This document shows, piece by piece, positions 24,326-32,120 of a stretch of 64,000 bases of DNA. The notes below the pieces were generated by a model. The model was given only the letters and a program-made list of their open reading frames with translations, searched no databases and was not told the origin of the DNA. The translations under genes and the position numbers were made by a program. The stretch covers positions 124,001-188,000 of the forward strand of contig CAZNRN010000003.1 in NCBI GenBank assembly GCA_964575605.1. Direction: 5' to 3'. How positions within the stretch are numbered: position 1 is the first letter of the stretch; each line of letters starts with the position of its first letter. This stretch comes from JAPWJZ01 sp964575605 (GTDB taxonomy: Bacteria > Pseudomonadota > Alphaproteobacteria > Micavibrionales > UBA2020).

Positions 24326-26410
24326 TTATGCGAGTTTTGCCTTCACTTCATCAGCGATGGCCTGCGGCACTTGGTCGTAGTGATGGAATTCCATCGAGTA
24401 CTGCGCGCGGCCCTGGCTCATGGAGCGGAGGGTATTGATGTAGCCGAACATGTTCGCGAGAGGCACCATGGCGGTGATGACGCGGGCATTGCCGCGGCTG
24501 TCCATGCTCTGCACCTGGCCACGACGGCTGTTCAGGTCGCCGATGACGTCGCCCATGTAGTCTTCGGGGGTGACGACTTCGACTTTCATGACGGGTTCCA
24601 GCAAGACGGGCTTGCACTTCGGAATACCTTCGCGGAAGGCGGCGCGGGCCGCAATCTCGAACGCAAGTGCCGAAGAGTCGACGTCGTGGTAAGCGCCGTC
24701 GAACAGCGTCGCCTTGAAGTCGATGCAGGGGAAGCCGGCGATGACGCCAGTGTCTTTCTGCGCTTCGAGGCCTTTTTCGACGCCGGGGATGAATTCCTTC
24801 GGAACCGAACCGCCCACGATTTCCTGCTCGAACTGGTAGCCGGAGCCGACTTCACCCGGCTCGAAGCGGATGAGGACGCGGGCGTATTGGCCCGAGCCGC
24901 CGGACTGCTTCTTGTGGGTATAGTCGATTTCGCCGACCTTGGTGATGGTTTCGCGGTACGCGACCTGCGGAGCGCCGATGTTGGCTTCGACTTTGAATTC
25001 GCGCTTCATGCGGTCGATGATGATGTCGAGGTGCAATTCGCCCATGCCGCGCAGGATGGTCTGGCCCGATTCAGCGTCGGAGTTGACGCGGAGCGAGGGA
25101 TCTTCTGCAGCGAGGCGGGAGAGCGCCATACCCATTTTCTCCTGGTCGGCCTTCGATTTTGGCTCGACGGCGATGGAGATGACGGGCTCGGGGAAGGTCA
25201 TGCGCTCGAGGACGACCGGCTTGTCGGGGTCGCAAAGCGTATCGCCGGTCGTGGTGTCTTTCATACCGACGAGGGCAACGATGTCACCGGCGCTGGCTTC
25301 CTTGATCTCTTCGCGGTTGTTCGCATGCATGAGGAGCATACGGCCGATGCGTTCTTTTTTGTCTTTCACCGAGTTGATGACATAGGAACCCGATTCCAGC
25401 TTGCCGGAATAGATGCGGCAGAAGGTGAGCGAGCCGACGAAAGGATCGTTCATGATCTTGAACGCGAGGCCTGCGAAAGGCTCGGAAGCGTCGGGCTTGC
25501 GGATGATGACGGTTTCGGGGTTCGAAGGATCGGTGCCTTCGATCTGTGGCATTTCAAGGGGGTTGGGGAGGTAATCCACAACTGCGTCGAGCAGGGGCTG
25601 GACGCCCTTGTTCTTGAACGCCGCGCCGCAAAGGATCGGAACGAACTTGTAGGAGATCGTGCCTTTGCGGATGCATTTTTTCAGCGTCGCGATGTCCGGC
25701 TCTTTGCCGTTCAGGTAGTCTTCCATCGCCTTGTCGTCCATCTCGACTGCCGTCTCGATGAGCTTCACGCGGTATTCTTTTGCCTTCGCCTGCAGGTCGG
25801 CGGGGATGTCGAGCTCTTGGAACTCGGCGCCCAGGCTCTCGTCCTTCCAGACGATCGCTTTCATTTTCAGCAGGTCGACGAGGCCGACGTGCTCGGCTTC
25901 GGTGCCGATCGGGAGCTGGGTGACCAGCGGAACCGCGCCGAGGCGGTCGATGATCATGTCGACGGTGCGGTAGAAGTTCGCGCCAGTGCGGTCCATTTTG
26001 TTGACGAAGCAGATACGGGGAACGCCGTATTTGTCAGCCTGGCGCCAGACGGTTTCGGACTGGGGCTCGACGCCGGCGACGGAGTCGAAAACGGTGACTG
26101 CGCCGTCGAGGACGCGGAGCGAGCGCTCGACTTCGATCGTGAAGTCGACGTGGCCGGGGGTGTCGATGATGTTGATGCGGTGGTCGTTCCAGAAGCAGGT
26201 CGTAGCGGCGGAAGTGATCGTGATGCCGCGTTCCTGTTCCTGTTCCATCCAGTCCATCGTGGCTGCGCCATCGTGCACTTCGCCGATTTTGTGCGATTTG
26301 CCGGTATAGTACAGGATGCGCTCGGTCGTGGTCGTTTTACCAGCATCGATGTGTGCCATGATGCCGATGTTACGGTAGCGCTCGAGCGGATATTTCTTGT
26401 TGTCAGCCAT
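24326..26410 (-). CDS. fusA: Elongation factor G
   Basis: EF-G, 694 residues, the translocase GTPase. G1 is AHIDAGKTTTTERIL near residue 18, switch 1 region GAATMDWMEQEQERGITI, switch 2 DTPGHVDF, and NKMDRTGANF for guanine binding. Domain IV carries GGSGQYARV, and domain V ends the protein with YSMEFHHYDQVP. Length is normal and it lies between rpsG and tuf. Confidence 0.98.
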   Translation of the reverse strand: MADNKKYPLERYRNIGIMAHIDAGKTTTTERILYYTGKSHKIGEVHDGAATMDWMEQEQERGITITSAATTCFWNDHRINIIDTPGHVDFTIEVERSLRVLDGAVTVFDSVAGVEPQSETVWRQADKYGVPRICFVNKMDRTGANFYRTVDMIIDRLGAVPLVTQLPIGTEAEHVGLVDLLKMKAIVWKDESLGAEFQELDIPADLQAKAKEYRVKLIETAVEMDDKAMEDYLNGKEPDIATLKKCIRKGTISYKFVPILCGAAFKNKGVQPLLDAVVDYLPNPLEMPQIEGTDPSNPETVIIRKPDASEPFAGLAFKIMNDPFVGSLTFCRIYSGKLESGSYVINSVKDKKERIGRMLLMHANNREEIKEASAGDIVALVGMKDTTTGDTLCDPDKPVVLERMTFPEPVISIAVEPKSKADQEKMGMALSRLAAEDPSLRVNSDAESGQTILRGMGELHLDIIIDRMKREFKVEANIGAPQVAYRETITKVGEIDYTHKKQSGGSGQYARVLIRFEPGEVGSGYQFEQEIVGGSVPKEFIPGVEKGLEAQKDTGVIAGFPCIDFKATLFDGAYHDVDSSALAFEIAARAAFREGIPKCKPVLLEPVMKVEVVTPEDYMGDVIGDLNSRRGQVQSMDSRGNARVITAMVPLANMFGYINTLRSMSQGRAQYSMEFHHYDQVPQAIADEVKAKLA

Positions 26411-26440
26411 GATACGTCAGTACCCCTATTACCCTTTTGA

Positions 26441-26911
26441 TTACCAGCGGAAGTGAGCGAAGGCCTTGTTGGCCTCTGCCATTTTGTGCGTGTCTTCGCG
26501 CTTTTTCACAGCGGCGCCGCGGTCGTTGTGCGCGTCCATGATTTCGGAAGCGAGTTTGCTTTCCATGGTCTTGTCGTTGCGGTTCGCGGCTGCATCCTTG
26601 ATCCAGCGCATTGCGACAGCGATGGCGCGGTTCGGGCGGACTTCGACGGGCACCTGGTAGGTGGCACCGCCGACGCGGCGGGATTTCACTTCGACCGAGG
26701 GCTTAACCTTGTCGAGAGATTCCATGAAGAAGGTGATCGGATCCATCTTGGTTTTGGACGCGATGATTTCAAGCGCGCCGTAAACGATGTTTTCGGAGAC
26801 CGATTTCTTGCCCGAGATCATGATCACGTTCATGAACTTGGCGAGGATCAGGTTGTTGAACTTCGGATCCGGGAGAATTTCGCGTTTTTTGGCGGAATGG
26901 CGACGAGACAT
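26441..26911 (-). CDS. rpsG: 30S ribosomal protein S7
   Basis: S7, 156 residues, a primary binder of the 16S 3' domain at the E site. Start MSRRHSAKKREILPDPKF and the block VKSRRVGGATYQVPVEVRPNR are diagnostic. In E. coli S7 represses the str operon. Normal length and position between rpsL and fusA. Confidence 0.98.
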   Translation of the reverse strand: MSRRHSAKKREILPDPKFNNLILAKFMNVIMISGKKSVSENIVYGALEIIASKTKMDPITFFMESLDKVKPSVEVKSRRVGGATYQVPVEVRPNRAIAVAMRWIKDAAANRNDKTMESKLASEIMDAHNDRGAAVKKREDTHKMAEANKAFAHFRW

Positions 26912-26925
26912 GTTTTAAAAACCCC

Positions 26926-27297
26926 TTATTTCGGTTTCTTTGCGCCGTAGCGGGAGCGCGATTTTCTGCGTTTATCGACGCCCTGCGTATCGAGGGTGCC
27001 GCGGATGATTTTGTAACGGACGCCGGGAAGGTCTTTCACACGGCCGCCGCGCACGAGAACCACAGAGTGTTCCTGCAGGTTGTGGCCGACGCCGGGAATG
27101 TAGCAGATGGCTTCGCGGCCGTTGGTCATGCGCACTTTTGCGACTTTGCGCAGTGCGGAGTTAGGCTTTTTGGGGGTCGTCGTGTAGACGCGCGTGCAAA
27201 CGCCGCGTTTCTGCGGGTTACCTTGCAGGTCGGCGTTCTTCTTGCGCTTGAATTGAGCCGTACGGCCTTTGCGCACGAGTTGGTTTATTGTTGGCAT
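26926..27297 (-). CDS. rpsL: 30S ribosomal protein S12
   Basis: S12, 123 residues, in the decoding centre. Start MPTINQLVRKGR, then TTTPKKPNSALRKVAKV. The lysine in PKKPNS that mutates in streptomycin resistance is wild type, as is the VKDLPGVRYK region. First gene of the whole superoperon, with a leader of about 200 bases and promoter at 27506-27533. rpoC is not next to it but 6.6 kb further on. Confidence 0.98.
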   Translation of the reverse strand: MPTINQLVRKGRTAQFKRKKNADLQGNPQKRGVCTRVYTTTPKKPNSALRKVAKVRMTNGREAICYIPGVGHNLQEHSVVLVRGGRVKDLPGVRYKIIRGTLDTQGVDKRRKSRSRYGAKKPK

Positions 27298-27505
27298 TTA
27301 AAGCCCTTCCTCGGTTTAACAACGTACAAAATCTTTGTCGTGAGGATGAGGGCAACACCTGCCAGCTGCACTTATACAGTGCGCGACAGGATACCGATCT
27401 TTGAAGATCAGTCTAACTTCCACTTTTCCCGCGGAAGACGGTTAAAAAACCGGACTGCGTCTAGACCAAGTACGTCTACCACCAGCCCATCCTTAGAGCG
27501 TGCGC

Positions 27506-27533
27506 AATATATCATGGGTTTTGTTTAGGTCAA
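27506..27533 (-). promoter_or_regulatory. Promoter of the str operon (rpsL…)
   Basis: Minus-strand TTGACC (27528-27533), 16-base spacer, TATATT (27506-27511), followed by GCGCACGC. The leader of about 200 bases to rpsL contains a GATCTT/AAGATC palindrome near 27400 and a CCGGTT/AACCG hairpin near 27445, possible sites for S7-type control. Confidence 0.7.
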
Positions 27534-27730
27534 GCATTCTGTGCAGATAGCCTTGTTTTTTCATACGAAGGGCAATTGCGCCCCCCCTCTGCCCCATTCT
27601 TTCGTTATGGATAGCAATATTATTTCGTCGTATGGGCGTTTTGAATAATATTGGTACCCAGCCCCAAAAACCCCGTTACCCCCTCTTTTGCCTCCTGTTT
27701 TCCATGATTCGCCTCAAGTGGACAGAACCC

Positions 27731-27759
27731 TTGCCTTGGGCGCGGAATCAATCCATATT
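27731..27759 (+). promoter_or_regulatory. Promoter of the SRP RNA gene
   Basis: TTGCCT (27731-27736), 17-base spacer, CATATT (27754-27759). The expected start point is 27766-27767, exactly where the SRP RNA helix begins, which supports both calls. Confidence 0.55.
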
Positions 27760-27766
27760 GCCTTCC

Positions 27767-27858
27767 GGAAGAGCTGGGCGGGCGAATGTATCGCTAACCC
27801 GGCCAGGGCCGAGAGGCAGCAACCGTACCGATTTTCATCCGGGTCGTTCAGTTCTTCC
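27767..27858 (+). ncRNA. ffs: Signal recognition particle RNA (4.5S type)
   Basis: About 92 bases forming one long hairpin. The outer arms ggaagagctgggcgg… and …gtcgttcagttcttcc pair over about 20 positions allowing G-U pairs. The tip is the universal domain IV: ggccagggcc, tetraloop gaga, ggcagcaacc, which matches the SRP consensus (C-A-G-G … GNRA … A-G-C-A) at about 18 of 24 positions. The tetraloop is GAGA rather than the usual GGAA. It should bind Ffh for co-translational targeting. A T-run follows at about 27884. The last 20-odd bases are repeated downstream (27914-27936). Confidence 0.85.
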
Positions 27859-27862
27859 ACTT
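27840..27862 (+). repeat. Direct repeat copy 1 (3' arm of SRP RNA)
   Basis: A 23-base perfect direct repeat begins cgggtcgttcag and ends ttccactt. This copy is the 3' arm of the SRP RNA; copy 2 is at 27914-27936, 74 bases further on. Confidence 0.9.
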
Positions 27863-27913
27863 ATTCCCCGCCAGTTGCCGGATTTTTTATTTACCAGCGC
27901 GCCTTCGCGCGGG

Positions 27914-27936
27914 CGGGTCGTTCAGTTCTTCCACTT
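27914..27936 (+). repeat. Direct repeat copy 2 (orphan SRP 3' arm)
   Basis: Identical to 27840-27862 over 23 bases, but without the domain IV tip, so it is not a second functional SRP RNA. A GCGCG-CCTT-CGCGC hairpin lies just in front at about 27898-27911. The rest of the 27863-28026 stretch is AT-rich and shows no gene. Confidence 0.85.
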
Positions 27937-28026
27937 CCCTTACAATAATAATAAAAGCCGTCAGCAATTAAGCTTGACCGGCCATTTATATTTACATATT
28001 CTTCGTGACAGCAATTACAAGAGGCA

Positions 28027-28650
28027 ATGATGACTATATATCCCTACGGCCGCCACAACCTTTCCCGCAAATGGGATATCGCCGCAATCGACCTGCCCGT
28101 CCCCAACCGCCTGATCGAGGACGAAGACAAGAATGAATGGGCATCTTATCTCGACTGCCTTTCTCCCGCCCAGCAGCTGCGCAAAGTGGCTCAGGCGACT
28201 GACCAGTTCCTCGAACTGCTCGACAAAGCGCCGAAAGACCTGACCCTGCTGTCCGAGCGCGAACAGGTCCTGGTCTTTTCGAAATGGATGGCCATGACCT
28301 ATGCCGCGAATACGCTGGGCAAGCGCCTGCAGTTCTGCGAAGGCGAAGGCAAGAAATCGAAAGAATATCCCACCGACATGGATTGCAATTTCTCGCAGCT
28401 CATCGACTTCCTGAAATCGGTTAATTCGCCGGACGTAAAGGCATGGGAAAAGCGCCGCGAGAGGCATCACTTCTATAGCAACGAGGAAGATACCCCTTTC
28501 AGCAAGTTGCTGAACCTCGGCTTTACCACTTTTGCGAACAGCGAAAATGCACGAAAAGCCCCGCCTCCGCTGGATGCGCCGCCGGTCGGCCTCGACAAGG
28601 ATATGCCTGTCAAAAAGCCTATTCATATCAAGCCCGTAGGACCGCGCTAA
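28027..28650 (+). CDS. Unrecognised acidic protein with C-terminal tail motif
   Basis: A 207-residue protein not recognised. It has no signal peptide or membrane span. Residues 30-110 look helical (LSPAQQLRKVAQATDQFLELLD), and the middle is charged. The last 40 residues are proline-rich and end VKKPIHIKPVGPR. This tail matches the V-x-K-P-I-x-I-K pattern at the end of nine other proteins in this window. Two ATG codons stand at the start; gaggca precedes them. The gene follows the SRP RNA on the same strand, with no clear terminator of its own before the next leader. No function is offered. Confidence 0.8.
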   Translation: MMTIYPYGRHNLSRKWDIAAIDLPVPNRLIEDEDKNEWASYLDCLSPAQQLRKVAQATDQFLELLDKAPKDLTLLSEREQVLVFSKWMAMTYAANTLGKRLQFCEGEGKKSKEYPTDMDCNFSQLIDFLKSVNSPDVKAWEKRRERHHFYSNEEDTPFSKLLNLGFTTFANSENARKAPPPLDAPPVGLDKDMPVKKPIHIKPVGPR

Positions 28651-28682
28651 TCCCTGTCTCCTGCTGCTTTGCAGCAAAACAG

Positions 28683-28711
28683 TTGACAGAAACACGGGTC
28701 TATGGTGTTAT
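28683..28711 (+). promoter_or_regulatory. Promoter of the 28970 ligase-like gene
   Basis: TTGACA (28683-28688), 17-base spacer, TGTTAT (28706-28711). The transcript would start near 28718, giving an untranslated leader of about 250 bases. Confidence 0.65.
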
Positions 28712-28827
28712 GTATCAGCTTCGCAAGAAGCCGCGGGATTTGATGTCAGCTTGCTGCCGCGTGACCAACAGCTAAAGCGCCGCAGGTTTAACTACTGCGG
28801 GACAACGCAGTAACAAGGATTAAACCA

Positions 28828-28869
28828 GTGGCCAACATCTCTTCCCTCCCCCGTCACGACCGAATGTGA
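28828..28869 (+). CDS. Putative leader peptide, 13 residues (GTG start)
   Basis: GTG start with aaggat 8-13 bases upstream, encoding MANISSLPRHDRM, then TGA. Its stop lies in the left arm of a perfect six-pair hairpin, so ribosome position could control folding. Too short for coding statistics; supported only by the leader context. Confidence 0.35.
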   Translation: MANISSLPRHDRM

Positions 28870-28913
28870 ACTGCCTCACATCTTGAGTCCGATTCTCTCT
28901 CCGTAATAAAAAC

Positions 28914-28973
28914 ATGCGCCGCTATGGCGCTTTAGATATCGCGCCCTTTGGCGCAAAGGCAGACATACAATGA
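28914..28973 (+). CDS. Putative coupling mini-ORF, 19 residues
   Basis: ATG to TGA encoding MRRYGALDIAPFGAKADIQ. Its TGA overlaps the ATG of the next gene (ATGA), which would couple their translation. The ORF spans two GCGCC/GGCGC hairpins. No Shine-Dalgarno sequence is clear before its ATG. Confidence 0.3.
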   Translation: MRRYGALDIAPFGAKADIQ

Positions 28974-30391
28974 CCGACGTTCGTAACGACGACTTTACCC
29001 GCATCAATACCGTTGATGACGTGATCCCGCTCTACAAAGGCAATGGCCTGGCCTCCGACCGCCAGTACATCGGTTTCGAAACCGAAATCTGCGTCTATAA
29101 AAAAGGCCAGGACGGCAAGCCCGTCGCCACCTCGTCGCAGGATTGCGCCGAACTGCTGCAGCACCTGAAAAACCGCGGGCAGCAGCCGCAGCTGGAAATG
29201 GCCTCGGCCGTCGAATACGCCAGCCCCGCGTTCCGCGTCACCGACGTGCCGCAGCTGGTGAAAGAAATCCAGAACGGCTGGCAGGAATACAATGCCGCCA
29301 TCCGCGAAAAAGGCTTCATCGCAAATGATTCCGCGCTGCTGCCCTTCGTCACGCTGGAATCGGCGGAAAGCAACCTGGTCGACCGCGACCGCGCGCGCGG
29401 CCTCGTCAAAGGCATGAAGCTGCACAAGAACCCCGAGTTTTTGAAAGTCACGCTGCTCTGCACTTCGACGCAGGTGAGCCTGTCTTACAAGGATCCCGCA
29501 GACCTGCATGACATCCTGACCACCGGCTATGCGCTGCAGGCTCCGCTCTACGCGCTCTTCGGTAATTATCCGGCATTTGTGGAAGGCAGCAAAGAGCGTA
29601 TCGATTACAACCCCCGCGCCGCCTTCTACGAGAAATTCGGCGCGCAGGGCGGCATCCCTGAATCGCTGCTGACCGCAAAGGACGGCGATGATTTCATCCG
29701 CAAGCACGCCCAACAGGTCTTCAATACGGGGCTGCTGTATTACTACGACCACGACAAGACGCTGGTCTGGCCGGAAAAGCCCGTGACGTTTGAAGAACTG
29801 AAAGCCATCGGCCTTAACACCCGCACCAATTACGACCTTGCCGAAAGCTTTATCTATACCGACCTGAAGGTCTGCAACATCCGCGACGAGGAAGGCCGTC
29901 CCGTCGGCAAGCGCGTCGAAGTGCGCGGGCTGGATGCCGGCGCCCTGGGCGTTCAGGCAGGTGTGCCCTTTATCCATGCCACGCTGCGCGACCCTGAGAC
30001 GCGCGAACAGGTGAAGGCGCTGCTGGCTGATTACGGCCTCTCGCCCGATCAAGACGGCTGGCAGCAGCGCGTGCTGGATGCGCGCCACAACGCGGCTTTC
30101 CATGGCGGCAAGTTTATCGATGTCGCCTTCGGCCAGCGCCCTGACGGCACGGCCGGCAACCTGAAAGACTTCTGCCGTGAGCTGGGCACGCTGCTGGAGT
30201 TGCATGCGCAGCGCAACCCTGCTATCGCCCCTGCCCTGCAGCCGCTGACAGAAATCTGCCGCACCGGCCTGACGCAGGCGGAACAGACCTCGCGCGCGAC
30301 CAAAGACTACGACCACGCCAACCGCCGGCTGCTGGCGAACGATAACCAGCCGCAGGCAGCCGCGAAGGCGAAACAGGCGAACAAACTCTAA
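28970..30391 (+). CDS. Glutamate-cysteine-ligase-like protein (divergent)
   Basis: A 473-residue protein that resembles the GCS2-type carboxylate-amine ligase fold, which joins glutamate to an amine using ATP. IGFETEICVY (residues 34-43) matches the family's first metal/ATP motif (usually G-x-E-x-E), QLEMASAVEYASP (74-86) the second, and LLCTSTQVSLSY (162-173) the ASTQVN-type strand. The C-terminus is Ala/Lys-rich and lacks the tail motif seen on nearby proteins. No signal peptide. Expressed from its own promoter through a long leader, and closed by a good terminator. The true substrate cannot be read; cysteine is not assured because a clearer GshA is at 61535-62779. Confidence 0.6.
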   Translation: MTDVRNDDFTRINTVDDVIPLYKGNGLASDRQYIGFETEICVYKKGQDGKPVATSSQDCAELLQHLKNRGQQPQLEMASAVEYASPAFRVTDVPQLVKEIQNGWQEYNAAIREKGFIANDSALLPFVTLESAESNLVDRDRARGLVKGMKLHKNPEFLKVTLLCTSTQVSLSYKDPADLHDILTTGYALQAPLYALFGNYPAFVEGSKERIDYNPRAAFYEKFGAQGGIPESLLTAKDGDDFIRKHAQQVFNTGLLYYYDHDKTLVWPEKPVTFEELKAIGLNTRTNYDLAESFIYTDLKVCNIRDEEGRPVGKRVEVRGLDAGALGVQAGVPFIHATLRDPETREQVKALLADYGLSPDQDGWQQRVLDARHNAAFHGGKFIDVAFGQRPDGTAGNLKDFCRELGTLLELHAQRNPAIAPALQPLTEICRTGLTQAEQTSRATKDYDHANRRLLANDNQPQAAAKAKQANKL

Positions 30392-30422
30392 CGGCATCCT
30401 TCCGAACCGGTTAGAAGCGAAG

Positions 30423-30453
30423 AAGGACGGGGTTTATGCCCCGTCCTTTTTTT
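30423..30453 (+). terminator. Terminator after the ligase-like gene
   Basis: Stem aaggacgggg / ccccgtcctt, ten pairs, six-base loop, then seven T. The remaining gap to 30676 shows an inverted repeat tttgataa (30474-30481) / ttatcaaa (30513-30520), which might be an operator for the next gene. Confidence 0.85.
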
Positions 30454-30676
30454 CGCACATATATGTTGCATGCTTTGATAATCGCCGCGTCAAATTTTTC
30501 TTGCAGCGCCTGTTATCAAAAAGATTCGTAATCTGAGTCGCGCGTCGCTTGTTTCAGGAAACTGTTGCGGCTGCGGCATTCATGGGGCGTTTAACGGAAC
30601 TTTAACCGCACCGGCTCATACTGGCTCTCACTCAAGCATACCAACAACAGCTTCATCCCAACAAAGGAGACCTCTC

Positions 30677-31258
30677 ATGGCTTCATTCAAAATCCATACC
30701 CCCGAAAACGCCCCCGAACAATCGCGCCCGATGCTGAAAGAACTGCATGCACGCCTCGGCTTCGTGCCGAACATCTTCGGTGCGCTGGCTGAATCGCCCA
30801 CCGCTCTCCGCGCATGGCTCGGCCTGAAAACCACCGTTGAAACCGGGCTTCTCTCGCCCGTCGAGCGCAAGATCGTCACGATGACCGGCAGCTACCTGAA
30901 CAACTGCAGCTACTGTATTGCCGCCGGCACGACCATGGGCGAAAAAGAAGGCGTCTCGCGCGACGTGCTGGAAGCCCTGCGTTCCGACAAGCCGCTGAAA
31001 GACGCGAAGCTGGAGCAGCTGCGCCAGTTCACCAAGGCCGTCATGAAACGCATGGGCCGCCCCGACCAGACGGATATCGACGCCGTCCTGAAAGCGGGCT
31101 ACACCAACGCACATATCCTTGAAGTTGTCGCGATCATCTCCCTCAACATCATGGGCAACTACGTCAACCACATCGTCGGCACCCCGCTCGACAAAGCCTT
31201 CGAACCCAACAAGTTCGAAGAGCGCAAAGTCAGCGTCCGCATGTCCGACGCCGCCTGA
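30677..31258 (+). CDS. AhpD/carboxymuconolactone-decarboxylase-like protein
   Basis: A 193-residue protein of the AhpD-like superfamily, of the peroxidase-related type. Evidence is the N-terminal LKELHARLGFVPNIFGALAESPTALRAWLGL and the helix PVERKIVTMTGSYLNNCSYCIAAGT. The redox pair C77-x2-C80 is present, as is the upstream Glu63. However, the histidine that normally follows (CxxCxxxH) is replaced by glycine at residue 84. Peroxidase or disulfide-relay activity may therefore differ. It has a good ribosome site (aaaggaga). It is monocistronic, with a hairpin at 31280-31307 downstream. Confidence 0.85.
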   Translation: MASFKIHTPENAPEQSRPMLKELHARLGFVPNIFGALAESPTALRAWLGLKTTVETGLLSPVERKIVTMTGSYLNNCSYCIAAGTTMGEKEGVSRDVLEALRSDKPLKDAKLEQLRQFTKAVMKRMGRPDQTDIDAVLKAGYTNAHILEVVAIISLNIMGNYVNHIVGTPLDKAFEPNKFEERKVSVRMSDAA

Positions 31259-31279
31259 TACGCTACGGATTGATGAAAG

Positions 31280-31307
31280 AAGCCGGGCAGCTCACACTGC
31301 CCGGCTT
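31280..31307 (+). terminator. Hairpin after the AhpD-like gene
   Basis: Perfect 11-pair stem aagccgggcag / ctgcccggctt with a six-base loop between convergent genes. The T-run is short, so termination is likely but not certain. Confidence 0.6.
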
Positions 31308-31333
31308 CGCCGTACTATAGAGCGTGTGTGTCT

Positions 31334-32110
31334 TCAAGGTTTTAGCTTGATCGTTTTCGAAACCGTCACCGCGCTGTTTGTGCGCACGCTGGCAGCGTAA
31401 ATCGCCTGCATTTTAGCGGGATGCCCGTTGATGATGGCGTGTATCTCGCGCCGCTTTTCCTCGGGGTCTTCGATGCAGTCCCAGTTCGCCGCCACATTCA
31501 GGGCGTCCTTGCCTGAAGGCGTGGAAACGGAAGGTTTCGCGCCATGGTCGAGCAGGAATTCAAGCGCCTCGCATTTACCAAGGTGCGAAGCCGCCATTAA
31601 CGGCGTCGAATCCCAGCTGTCGCCATGCACCTTGTTTAGCTGCACGCCATATTTGACGAGGACTGCCAGGCACTCGATGTTGTTCCATTTCGCCGCGCTG
31701 GTAACGGGGCTATTGTTTTCGTTAGGACCTTCACATGACGCGCCGCAGGCCAGCAAGAATTCAAGCGCGGCAGCATTCTGGAAGTGGACGGCACGCCCGA
31801 CCGGGCTCATGAAATCCGTTGGCTGCCGGGCGATACTGTCCTTGATTGCGTCCATTGCCCCTTCCGCCAGCATGTCGGTGGCGCTTTTACCCGCGGCATT
31901 TTTCCATGTCGGCGCTTCCGGATAATTCAGGAGGATTTCGAGGAAGGCCGCACTGTCGCTTTGTTCAATGGCACGAAACAGGGCGGGCGGCGCAGCCTCC
32001 GCTCTGCGGACGCGCTCCGCATCGGACTTCTCGATCTTCCGCTGCAGGCGGCGGTCAGCAAAGGCATCGTCTGCCTGTCGTGCTTTTTTCCTGAACCAAT
32101 CGCGTAGCAT
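31334..32110 (-). CDS. Ankyrin-repeat protein with C-terminal tail motif
   Basis: A 258-residue cytoplasmic-type protein. A charged N-terminal helix (about residues 1-40) is followed by about five ankyrin repeats from residue 43. The clearest are VGRAVHFQNAAALEFLLACGAS, PVTSAAKWNNIECLAVLVKYGV and TPLMAASHLGKCEALEFLLDHGA. The end reads VTVSKTIKLKP, the tail pattern shared with other proteins here. Ten bases separate it from the small membrane protein upstream, and both are probably transcribed from the promoter at 32509-32537. Ankyrin proteins bind other proteins; the partner is unknown. Confidence 0.85.
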   Translation of the reverse strand: MLRDWFRKKARQADDAFADRRLQRKIEKSDAERVRRAEAAPPALFRAIEQSDSAAFLEILLNYPEAPTWKNAAGKSATDMLAEGAMDAIKDSIARQPTDFMSPVGRAVHFQNAAALEFLLACGASCEGPNENNSPVTSAAKWNNIECLAVLVKYGVQLNKVHGDSWDSTPLMAASHLGKCEALEFLLDHGAKPSVSTPSGKDALNVAANWDCIEDPEEKRREIHAIINGHPAKMQAIYAASVRTNSAVTVSKTIKLKP

Positions 32111-32120
32111 TGCTGACCCT

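Larger units (their letters stand above)
28718..28973 (+). promoter_or_regulatory. Structured leader with alternative hairpins and two mini-ORFs
   Basis: The leader has mutually exclusive stems: ccgcag (28780-28785) pairs with ctgcgg (28795-28800), while ctgcg of that arm can instead pair with cgcag (28806-28810). Next comes a 13-codon ORF (28828-28869), whose stop is inside a hairpin (atgtga … tcacat, 28864-28881). Then two GCGCC/GGCGC hairpins overlap a second ORF (28914-28973). This is the layout of a translation-dependent attenuator. I recall only loosely that alphaproteobacterial speF (polyamine) leaders have a comparable uORF; the gene downstream here is not a decarboxylase. Confidence 0.55.

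Noticed and set aside
24323..26440. A 705-codon open frame on the plus strand
   Set aside because: Antisense shadow of fusA.
27840..27936. Possible CRISPR fragment
   Set aside because: Only two repeats, one of which is part of the SRP RNA; no further units and no cas genes.
27632..28030. A 132-codon plus-strand frame before the 28027 gene
   Set aside because: It runs over the SRP RNA and its promoter and contains both direct repeats; no ribosome site.
28970..30391. Ornithine decarboxylase, suggested by the speF-like look of the leader
   Set aside because: No PLP-binding lysine motif; the motifs point to a glutamate-cysteine-ligase-like fold.
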